Assembly (NCBI GenBank): GCA_032622095.1 | Contig: CP136067.1 | Location: forward strand, 122,981,030 to 123,045,029 | Length of the DNA stretch: 64,000 nt | Source of the DNA: Siphonodentalium dalli | Taxonomy: Eukaryota; Mollusca; Scaphopoda; Gadilida; Siphonodentaliidae | Direction: 5' to 3' | Part shown: positions 54,367-64,000 of the stretch, one piece after another | How positions within the stretch are numbered: position 1 is the first letter of the stretch | Layout of the letters: every line of letters starts with the position of its first letter | Made by a program: the position numbers and the translations under genes | Notes under the pieces: model-generated | What the model was told of the DNA's origin: nothing | Database searches by the model: none | What the model saw: only the letters and a program-made list of their open reading frames with translations

Positions 54367-57174
54367 GTTCTATAGAAATTCACAGGGGACCATCTAGATG
54401 ATGCCAAAGGGGTCTACTAGGAGTAGCTTTTTACGAGAAAGATAATGGTCGGGGTTAGAATTTTATAAAGTGACGCTGTTGTTGTCAGGGGCTGAAAGGG
54501 GGAGGGGCAGAACAAAAATTTGTCGCCGATTGCCACCAAACTTATATATAATCACCCCCATAATATGAGGAATCTAAAGGCGTGGCTTAAATATGGCAAA
54601 AGTCGCGCCGTTCGCGTCAGGGGTGTTCGGAAGGGTGTGGGGCCGATTTTTTTTTCTGTCGCCGATTGCCACGAAACTTACATATAATCATCCCCATGAT
54701 ATGAAGAATCCAACGGTGTGGTTTAAATATGTCAAAAGTGGCGTCGTTTGAGTCAGGGATGAACGGAAGGGGAGAGGGGCACCAAAATTGATAAAACTAA
54801 TTTTAGCGCCGATTTCCACCAAATTGATATATATTCTTCTTCATGATACAAGGAATCTAATTGTGCGATTTAACAACGCCAAATTGTTGTTTTTGGATGA
54901 GAGATTGGGAGGGGGTGGGCACTAAATTTGATAATAAGTCGCCGATTGCCACCACACTTATACAAAATCATCCCCACGGTATGGGGATTCTAATGGTGTG
55001 GCTTTTATCTGCCAAACGTGGCCTCATTCGAGTAGGGTTGCATTGATAGGGACAGGGGCACCAAAATTGATGCACAATTTTTTTAGCGCCAATTTCCACC
55101 AAATTGATACACGTTCTTATCCATGATACGAGGAATCTAATCGTGATTTAAAGACGCCATAGTGGTGCTGTTTGGATGAGAGATGGAGAGGGGAGGGATT
55201 GGCACCAAATTTGATAAAAAAAATTGTTTAGTCGCCGATTATCACCAAACTTATAAACAATCATCTCCATGATATCAGGAGTGTAATCGTGTGGTTTAAG
55301 GGTGTCACTAGTGGGGCCATTCAAGTCAGTGGTGTATAGAGCTGAGAGGGACACAACAAATTATATATATATGTTTAGTGCCGATTTCCACCAGATTGAT
55401 ACATATTCTTCTCCGTGATACGAGGAATCTTATCGTGTGGTTTAGATACACCAAATTGGTGCCCTATGGGTGAGAGATATGGGGACCTTAAATTTGATAC
55501 GAATTTGTATACTCGCCAATTTTCACCAATTTCATATATATGCATCTCTAATCTCTAATGAGTCTTAGTGTGTGCAGCTTGAGTCCGAAATAGGGACGGG
55601 AGGGTCACCAAAACTGATACAAAATATTTTTAGTACCAATTACCATCAAATTCAGACACGTTCTTCTCAAATGATACAAGAAATAAAATCGTGCTGTATG
55701 TCTGTCTTTTTGTCTGTCTGTGTGCATTCTATATATAACTTCACACGGTACAATCGAGATGGCACCAAGGCGTTCTAAGAGGGTAACTTTTTACAAGGAA
55801 GACAATGGTGCGGGTTATAATTTTCTAAAATGACGCTGTTGGTGGGAGGGGAAATTTCAAAAATATGGTGAAATAGTTTTGTCGCTGATTTCCACCAAAC
55901 GAATACATAATCACCTTCGCAATATGGCATTGTTCGAGTCAGCGTTGCATCAACAATTGATTAAAAAACCAAATTCCACCAAATTCATACACGTTTTTCT
56001 CCAATGATATACCATGAATTAAATCACATTTGGTGTCGTTTGCGTCACGGATGGCGAGCGGATATGCACTATCATTGATAAGATTGCTATTCGCCGATAT
56101 CCACATATAAGTTATATACAGTCACCAGGCCATCTCCATATCATTTTAAGTAGTTGGGCGTTCACATTTCACAATCCCGACATATGGTGACCCACATAAG
56201 TCACTTCAACAATTATATCTTCTTAACAGTCATATTTATATGGGAATGGCAATCAAGGAATTCACACAATGAGCTAGCAAAAAGAGATAACTAGAAGAAT
56301 CATTAAACGTATATTTATCATTCTATTGAAGAGATACATATATTCGTGCAAACTGAGAGACCTCGAACCGTCAGAGGATTGCATATATATAATAACAAAA
56401 TTTAGTCTGTTCCATTCAATACAGTTTCCACAAAAAAGTTACAATTTGTCAGGATATATGGAAGGCCTGTTCAAAAATAGTGGTCACAGTGTGCAGTCAT
56501 ATATAGTTTCTTCTGATATACAATAAAATGCAGTTAGTAGCACATGACTTTTCAGGATCCTCCCAATACTGACATCTGACAAGGGGTTTAGAACAGACTC
56601 ATCGACTGACATAAACAACTCAAAATCTCGCTCTGTGTCTGGCAAATGTAGCCGATATACACGCGCAGCAACATTTCGTTGAAACTGAGAATATTTAGCC
56701 AATATAAAGCACCATGAACAGAGGAGCACCTGGAAATTTCTTTGAAACGTCTGTATCATCATGGAGATATGATAGCCAGGTGTCCTCGATATCTTAGTCC
56801 AACCCACTAGATTGATTGATACATCTCAATATGTAAAACCCAATTGTCATCTTTTATTTATGCGAACTAATGTCTTTATGATGTCCATGTATCATATTAT
56901 AACGTCTGACGTATACGCAGTTGTAAATAAATAAATACTTCATTATTGGTGGAACGGATTAATCGCGATAAACAGAATGACAATTGACAAGGTGGGCCAC
57001 TACTTATATTCCATGACTGTAATAATCATGTTTTGTGATGTTAATTGAATATACAATTTATGAGAAAACGTATACCACTTTGAACAAGAGTGTTCTCTAT
57101 TCCCAACAAATATCCACAACATAGAGATGGTTTCACATCGCATTAACCTGGGCAACGCCGGGTAACCCTGCTAG
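53034..57174 (+). mobile_element. Large Helentron/pearl-like element(s), plus orientation
   Basis: Starts TCTATATCTATATTTGCGAA followed by (GTCT)10. A second identical 5' start at 54,312 with its own (GTCT)n shows at least two overlapping or nested copies. The body is many diverged ~145-bp repeats (GTCGCCGATTGCCACCAAAC, TGATATGAGGAATCTAATGG, AGGGGAGAGGGGCACCAAAA). A unique 3' region at 56,150-57,140 follows. It ends in a hairpin CCTGGGCAACGCCGGG, then TAACCCTGCTAG|T at 57,171-57,174. 5' TC and 3' hairpin-CTAG are Helitron-class signatures. ORFs inside are not genes. Confidence 0.85.
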
Positions 57175-59653
57175 TATATTATAAAAGTGGCGCGTTTCAA
57201 GTCATGCATGAGGGGAGTTGCACCAAAGTCGATACAAATATATTAATAGCACTGATTCCACCAAATTCATGCACGTTCGTATCTAATGATATGATTAATT
57301 AAATCACATTTGGGGCCGTTTGGTTCATGGATGGCGAGAGGAGATTCACTAGCATTTATAAGAGTGTTCAATTCGCCGATATCCAACAAAGTTATATATA
57401 GTCATCTCCCAGGCCATCTCCATGTCGTTATGAGGAGTTGTTGGCATTCTAATTTCACAATCTCGACAAATGGTGACCGCATTAAGTCACTTGAACAATT
57501 ATTTTGAGTGTGTTTTATTGAAGGGCATAGCGCTGTAGGCGTCGAACATACCAAATGTACCCCATGTTGTCATTTCCCTTGCACAAGATATAATCGAACA
57601 CCTTCATGGTATGTGCAAGTAGGGTCTTGGTCGATGCATGCCAATAGGTTAGTGTGAAATGTTCTGAACGCCCGCTGTTTTCTCCAGTTCGAGAACCGAG
57701 GTTATTCGGGTTACACCATTAATATTTTAAAACACCGGGAGTGCTAGCGTAACATCCAGCTGATTCGAACTTAGGAGGTTTTTTTTGGTCTCTTCTGTAA
57801 ATTGAAGATATATTTTGGTCGGACAATAGACAATTTTTCTTACCAATATAGTATGGTTGTTATACGCAAAAATGGGGTTGACCCAGAAAAATTGTTAAAG
57901 AAGCGATCTTGGTGTCATTCAACGCGGGATAATCTCTGGTACAACATATCCAAAATCCGCTTTGGGGACAATCCAGGATCCAAGATGGCGTCCAACATGA
58001 CCGCCCTTAGTCAAAAGTCTGGTTGAGAAATTATTCGATTTTAATGAGAACAAATGTTGCCATATGTATACAAATAACTTTAAGGGTACAATCGATATGG
58101 CACCAAGCCGGTCTGACAGTGGTAACTTTTTACGAGTAAGATAATGGTCAGGGTTAAACTTTTCTAAAGTGACGTTATTGATACGAGGAATATAAACGTG
58201 TGATTTGAAGACGCGAAATTGGTGCCGTTTGTGTGAGAGATGGGGGGGGGGGTAATACATATGATAAGAATTTTTTCAGTTGCCGAATACCACCAAACTT
58301 ATATATAATCATCTCCATTATACAATACATGCATGAGTATAATAGACGTGTTTTATATATGGCACAAGTGGCGCGGTTCAAGTCATGCATGAGGGGAGTT
58401 GCAACAAAGTCGATACAAATATATTAATAGCACTGATTCCACCAAATCCATGCACGTTCGACTCTAATGACATGATTAATTATATCACATTTGGGGCCGT
58501 TTGGGTATTGGATGGGGAGAGGAGATTCACTAGCATATATAAGAGTGTTCAATTCGCCGATATCCAACAAAGTTATATATAGTCATCTCCCAGGCCATCT
58601 CCATGTCGTTATGAGGAGTGGTTGGCATTCCAATTTCACAATCTCGACAAAATTTGGTGACCGAATTAAGTCACTTGAACAATTATATCTTTTCAACTGT
58701 CATATTTATATGGGGATGGAAATCAGGGCATTCCTATAATGATCTAGCAGATACAAAGAAGAAAGCATTAAAAGTATAGTTATATCAATCTATTTAAGAG
58801 CTACATATATTCATTCAAACTGAGGGACCTTGAATCGTCAGAGGATAGCATATTAGAATGGCTCATGTATATACATGTATTATAACACGATTGATATGAG
58901 TCTGTCTCATTCAATATAGTTTCCACAAAAAACAGTTACAATTGACAAGAGCTATGGAAATGTAGTGCAGGCCTGTTCAAAAATAGTGGTCACAGTGTGC
59001 AGTCAAATATGGTTACTTCTGAGATAAAGGAAAACGCAGTCCGTAGCACATGACTTTTCATGATCCTCTGACAAGGGTATATCTGCCCGATACAGAGGAT
59101 TTCTTTCAAATAAACAATTCAAAATATTGCTGTGTCGGACACATGTAGCTGCTAAATACATGCTTACCATCATTTCTTTTAAACTGAAAATGATTAGCCA
59201 GTATATATATAGCACCAGAACATAGGAGCACCTGGACATATCTTTAAGACATCTGTATCTTCATGAAGATGTGATAAATTGGATTGATTGATTGATTGAT
59301 ACATCTCTATGTAAAACGTAATTGTCGTCTTTTATTGTTTCGAACTAATGTGTTTATGATGTTCATGTTTCATGCTATAACGTCTGAAGTATACGCAGTT
59401 GTAAATAAATAAATACTTCTTTATTGTGGGAGGGAATAAACGCGATAAACAAAATTATAATCGCTCCGATCTGACAAGGTGAGCCCTACTTATATTCCAA
59501 GTGTAATAATCATGTTTTGTGATGCCATTTTGATATACAATTTATGAGAATACGTGTACTACTTTGAGAGAAAGAGTATTCTCTATTCCCACTATATATC
59601 CACAGAGGGTTTCACATCACTTTAACCTGTGCAACGCCGGGTAACCCTGCGAG
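57175..59653 (+). mobile_element. Further Helentron/pearl-like copy, 5'-incomplete with internal insertion
   Basis: It shares the 3' region of the previous element (GGAAATCAGGGCATTCCTAT ... AACGTCTGAAGTATACGCAG ... CACATCACTTTAACCTGTGC) and ends with the same hairpin (GCAACGCCGGGTAACCCTGC) but with GAG where CTAG is expected (59,650-59,653). 57,507-58,060 is unrelated sequence. GTCATGCATGAGGGGAGTTG occurs at about 57,198 and 58,380, so it is internally duplicated. Confidence 0.75.
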
Positions 59654-60770
59654 TATATAATAATGCACATATTTACAACACTCAACTGCGTTCTACAAAC
59701 TGATCAGAATGATATCAAAATAGACTGGCTGCCCAGCTTAATTATTATAGATATTAAATGTGATATGTTGAGTGTTCAAGTTATACTGTTAGTATATATA
59801 TGGCGAAATTGAGTTAATCCCACTAAAATATGGCAAATATGTCCCAATGTAAATCTAAAAGAACATTAAAAAAAATAATCGTGCTTTCTGTGGTATAACA
59901 CATGGAAGTTGGCCCACAATTTTGACGATAAAATAAAAAAATTCAAAAATGTTACTATTTTCTGAAAATTTCTTTTAAAAAACATAACATTCATTCAAAA
60001 TTCAAATTTTTCGTTAATAAATGAAGAAATTATGTACAAAACTACATTTCCAGACTGAACCTACCATCAATTCGCAAGAGGCATACTCCAAATGCACTAT
60101 TTTGGAAATGATAAAATGTTTCAATCTGTTGTATCATCATTTATGGCGAGTTTTTGTTAAACCTCAATAAAATGTTCCTCAGATGGCATAAAGAAGGTCA
60201 AAAAGAGACTATCCGACAAAATAAATGTTTTCCGGGGTGTAATATTTGGAATTTGGCCAATAAAATGCTGATAAAATAAAATTTTCCCAAAATTTGGTAA
60301 TTTTCTGAAATTTTCACTAAAAATCGTAAAATTCGCACAAAAATTATAATTTTGTTCACTTCATGGACACATTGTGTATGGAATCACGAATCTAGTTCGA
60401 ACCAATCAGCAATTGACAAGATTTATGCTGTTCTTATACCAAACGCTCAAATTATTGAAATAATAAAAAAATAGGGGATGGTCAGGTTTTATTGATTTTC
60501 ACGGGCAAATCATAACATATAAACCAAAATTTAACACTTTTGTGTGTTCCCGAGGCCAGAGAACACAACAATATTTAATGCATTGGCCTTTTTTTCTTAT
60601 GTGCGGAAATAAAACAAACGGAATGTACCCCTATGTGAAAAAAAAACACAAACATTTTGTGAATCAAACATTTCTTTACAATAAATGCCCTCATATGTAT
60701 TAATTATAAAAATTAAAAATTGTCTTCTGACGATTGCCGTCAGTGGCGGGCTAACCTGTTAGTCAATCTA
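59654..60770. other. AT-rich spacer, no gene supported
   Basis: Long A/T runs, no repeat partner seen. Near 60,728-60,763 a stem CTGACG-ATTGC-CGTCAG followed by GTTAG|T looks like another decayed Helitron 3' end. Confidence 0.4.
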
Positions 60771-60965
60771 TCTCATATATATTTTGAAGACATCTGTCTG
60801 TCTGTATGTCCTTTATAGAATCGAAAACGGGTTGACCGATCGAGATCAAACTTCCTATCTAAAGGTAAAATCCCACGGGAATCGTCGACGTCGCATTTTG
60901 GACAAGCTCTGAGCACCGATTCTCCACTCCCAATCATCAAAATCACCGCAAACGCCACTTCGGGG
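60771..60965 (+). mobile_element. Helitron-like 5' end fragment
   Basis: TCTCATATATATTTTGAAGA then (GTCT)n, as in the 41,432 element, followed by a diverged interior (GACCGATCGAGATCAAACTT). No core repeats or 3' hairpin follow. Confidence 0.65.
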
Positions 60966-61750
60966 GGTTAAGGCATTAACGATCTTTATATTGACCATAT
61001 TCGGAGGTGTTAAGGATTAATGCTCTTTATTACAATCGAAGCTACTAAACGGCTGCCCATGCGTAAAATACGGATGCAAAACGAAACGCGGAATGCAATT
61101 ATCTCGATTAAAAAGGCAGAATGGGTTGTTGTGTCATATATGTCCCAGGAACACGGGGGGGGGGGGGGGGGGTGAAAACAAAATTTCCGGCACGTATGCC
61201 GGGGTGGGTGAACAAGCAATTTTTTCCGCAACTAAACAAAATTTCCTGCTTGTTTTTTTTAGTATTTTGGCAATGAGTTGGGCTTCGAATCACTTTGAAT
61301 GAGAGAAATAATGTAATTCTAACTGGTAAACTGACTGCAGGCAGTTATCGTGTTGTATTTTGTTGCAAATTTTTAAATCCAAGATGGCCGCTGGCAGCCA
61401 TTTTTGTTTGGCCGAATGACCTCAAAATGACTCATTCCTATATACATGTCCATGTTAACATCCATGATAAATAGTATGCACAGAAATTCATATACAGCTG
61501 TTTACAGTGAATTTTCCCCCGCAAATCTCTGTTTTAGTGTTAAAAGGGGGGTGGGTGTAAAAAAATGGTCGGAAAAAACTGCCGAAAACGGAAACAAATT
61601 TGGCGGTGGGGGTGGGTGGGTACAAAAAATGATCGAAAGGGAAAAAATGCCATACGTGCCTTAAATTTTTTCCGACCCCCCCCCCCCCCCCTGAGGAACA
61701 GGGGAATTTTTCATCGGGTCAGTCTTTGAGGGACGGGTACCATGAATTAA
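60966..61750. other. G-rich low-complexity sequence and a repeat fragment
   Basis: G20 at about 61,155, GGTGGGGGTGGGTGGG near 61,603, and C14 near 61,677. 61,376-61,470 is a fragment of the 9.8-12.9 kb array family (AAGATGGCCGCTGGCAGCCA, GCCGAATGACCTCAAAATGA). Confidence 0.6.
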
Positions 61751-62047
61751 TTCACGAAAAACAAAAATGCGTGTTGTGCTGTCGTTTCGACCGATTCGTA
61801 TTGTCGAGTCCGTGCGACGCCCGTGCAGCGCATGCGCGCGCAGACGAGATCTCGGAAACGGGTGGAGCTATCGACTTGAAATTTGCGATGTGAATGTATC
61901 TTGCCCCGGATACGATTTTTATCGGGTCGCCGAGCCCGTGCGACGCAAGCTTCGCGCATGCGCAGACCAGATCTCGGAAACGGGTGGAGCTATCGACTTG
62001 AAATTTGGTTCTTGAATAACCCGGACAACGTCGGGCTCATCGGCTAG
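61750..62047 (+). mobile_element. Helitron-like unit 1 of a tandem array (5'-truncated)
   Basis: Begins within the core repeat and ends with hairpin ACCCGGACAACGTCGGGCT and CTAG at 62,044-62,047. Confidence 0.85.
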
Positions 62048-62676
62048 TCTCATATATATATTTGAAGACCTCTGTATGTTTGTATGTCTGTCTGTATGTC
62101 TGTCATTTATAAAAATCTACGATTCTCGACCGATCGGGACGAAACTTGGTACGTGTGTGTAGTTTGACCAGGCGGTCGTCCTTGTCGTATTGGCGAGCCC
62201 GTGCGGCGCCCGCTTCGCGCATGCACAGACGAGATCTCGGAAACGGGTGGAGCTATCGAGTTGAAATTTGCTATGTGAATGTATCTTGCCCCGTATACGA
62301 ATTTTATCGGGTCGCCGAGGCCGTGCGACACCAGCTTCGCGCATGCGCAGACGAGATCTCGGAAACGGGTGGAGCTATCGACTTGAAATTTGGTATGTGA
62401 ATGTATCTTGCCCCGGATACCAATTTTATCGGGTCGCCGAGCCCGTGCGACGCCAGTTTCGCGCATGCGCAGACCAGATCTCGGAAACGGGTAGAGCTAT
62501 CGACTTGAAATTTGGTATGTGGATGTATCTTGCCCCGGATACGAATTTTATCGGGTCGCCGAGCCCGTGCGACGCCAGCTTCGCGCATGCGCAGACCAGA
62601 TCTCGGAAACGGGTGGAGCTATCGACTTGAAATTTGTTTTTTTAATAGCCCGGACAACGTCGGGCTCATCGGCTAG
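62048..62676 (+). mobile_element. Helitron-like unit 2
   Basis: TCTCATATATATATTTGAAG start at the base after the previous CTAG. Core of four to five ~117-bp repeats, hairpin, CTAG at 62,673-62,676. Confidence 0.92.
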
Positions 62677-63242
62677 TCTCATATATATTTTGAAGACCTC
62701 TGTTTGTCTGTATGTTTGTCTGTATGTATGTATGTCATTAATACAAATCTACGATTCTCGGCCGATCGGGACGAAACTTGGTACGTGTGTGTAGTTTGAC
62801 CAGGCGGTCGTCGTTGTCGTATTGGCGAGCTCGTGCGGCGCCCGTTTCGCGCATGCGCAGACGAGATCTCGGAAACGGGAGGAGATATCGAGTTGAAATT
62901 TGCTATGTGAATGTATCTTGCCCCGGATACGAATTTCATCGGGTCGCCGAGCCCGTGCGACGCCAGCTTCGCGCATGCGCAGACGAGATCTCGGAAACGG
63001 GTGGAGCTATCGACTTGAAATTTGGTATGTGAATGTATCTTGCCCCGGATACCAATTTTATCGGGTCGCCGAGCCCGTGCGACGCCAGTTTCGCGCATGC
63101 GCAGACCAGATCTCGGAAACGGGTAGAGCTATCGACTTGAAATTTGTTTTTTGAATAGCCCGGACAACGTCGGGCTGGGTAGAGCTATCGACTTGAAATT
63201 CAGTTTTTGAATAGCCCGCACAACGTCGGGCTCATCGGTTAG
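62677..63242 (+). mobile_element. Helitron-like unit 3, with duplicated 3' hairpin
   Basis: Starts TCTCATATATATTTTGAAGA. Near the end, ATAGCCCGGACAACGTCGGG is followed ~50 bp later by a second hairpin AGCCCGCACAACGTCGGGCT, then CATCGGTTAG (TTAG in place of CTAG). Confidence 0.9.
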
Positions 63243-63874
63243 TCTGATATATATTTTGAAGATCTCTGTTTGTCTGTATGTTTGTCTGTATGTATGTATG
63301 TCAATAATACAAATCTACGATTCTCGACCGATCGGGACGAAACTTGGTACGTGTGTGTAGTTTGACCAGTCGGTCGTCCTTGTCGTATTGGCGAGCCCGT
63401 GCGGCGCCCACTTCGCGCATGCGCAGACGAGATCTCGGAAACGGGTGGAGCTATCGAGTTGAAATTTGCTATGTGAATGTATCTTGCCCCGGATACGAAG
63501 TTTATCGGGTCGCCGAGCCCGTGCGACGCCAGCTTCGCGCATGCGCTGAAGAGATCTCGGAAACGGGTGGAGCTATCGACTTGAAATTTGGTATGTGAAT
63601 GTATCTTGCCCCGGATACCAATTTTATCGGGTCGCCGAGCCCGTGCGACGCCAGTTTCGCGCATGCGCAGACCAGATCTCGGAAACGGGTAGAGCTATCG
63701 ACTTGAAATTTGCGATGTGAATGTATCTTGCCCCGGATACGATTTTTATCGGGTCGCCGAGCCCGTGCGACGCAAGCTTCGCGCATGCGCAGACCAGATC
63801 TCGGAAACGGGTGGAGCTATCGACTTGAAATTTGGTTCTTGAATAACCCGGACAACGTCGGGCTCATCGGCTAG
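63243..63874 (+). mobile_element. Helitron-like unit 4
   Basis: Starts TCTGATATATATTTTGAAGA and ends CTAG at 63,871-63,874. Its 3' third matches unit 1 very closely (GCGATGTGAATGTATCTTGC, GATTTTTATCGGG), so unit 1 and unit 4 are likely the same subtype. Confidence 0.92.
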
Positions 63875-64000
63875 TCTCATATATATATTTGAAGACCTCT
63901 GTATGTTTGTATGTCTGTCTGTATGTCTGTCATTTATAAAAATCTACGATTCTCGACCGATCGGGACGAAACTTGGTACGTGTGTGTAGTTTGACCAGGC
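63875..64000 (+). mobile_element. Helitron-like unit 5, cut by the window edge
   Basis: TCTCATATATATATTTGAAG, matching the start of unit 2 almost exactly, so the array continues past the window. Confidence 0.9.

Noticed and set aside
61767-63786. Many 75-141 codon ORFs on both strands
   Set aside because: They read through the Helitron-like ~117-bp core repeat, recur in every unit in shifted forms and have no domain.

Overview
The window is non-bacterial: about 64 kb of AT-rich animal nuclear DNA. It has split genes with GT-AG introns in consistent phase, two LINE retrotransposons, many inverted-repeat (MITE-like) elements, minisatellites, and large arrays of Helitron/Helentron-like elements. 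The element style (GTCT-type microsatellite, tandem core repeats, then a hairpin ending in CTAG) recalls the 'pearl' elements of bivalves. A C-type-lectin-like exon and a PIN-nuclease repeat family also fit a marine invertebrate, most likely a lophotrochozoan. This placement is inference.

Left part (1-9,800): nine minus-strand exons that join in a continuous reading frame form one host gene of unrecognised function. It runs from about 9,799 leftwards off the window edge. Two of its 3'-most exons are a tandem duplicate. Introns hold MITEs and Helentron-like repeats. 9,830-12,985 is a stack of ~157/470-bp tandem repeats with a second ~162-bp-repeat element inserted in it.

13.5-24 kb: CAG/TGT microsatellites, a nearly complete but broken LINE (endonuclease, reverse transcriptase, Cys-His tail, ATCT tail), several minisatellites, a tandem 512-bp duplication, a hairpin repeat array, and a clean 1,108-bp non-autonomous hAT-type element with a perfect 8-bp target duplication.

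24.5-38.1 kb is the most interesting stretch. Two adjacent segments each have inverted terminal repeats. The first (24,566-28,567) carries a decayed C2H2 zinc-finger gene. The second (about 28,600-38,110) carries, on the minus strand, a long broken gene of a widespread but uncharacterised invertebrate repeat family: Cys/His zinc motifs at the N terminus, conserved middle blocks, an XPG/FEN1-like PIN nuclease with its acidic residues kept, and a Cys-rich tail. A CR1/L2-like LINE with a twin-primed 5' inversion is inserted in this gene. I read the second segment as a relic of a PIN-nuclease-bearing DNA transposon.

38-64 kb: MITEs, a 25-bp minisatellite, a single phase 1-1 C-type-lectin-like exon at 40,092-40,271, a 2.5-kb foldback element, two oppositely oriented multi-kilobase Helentron-like arrays (42,963-46,283 and 53,034-57,174) plus a third partial one, a large nested palindrome (47,170-49,720), a palindrome whose arms are themselves perfect hairpins (51,262-51,690), and at the right edge a head-to-tail concatemer of ~630-bp Helitron-like units joined exactly CTAG|TC. 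Most short ORFs here are chance ORFs inside repeats and are not listed.
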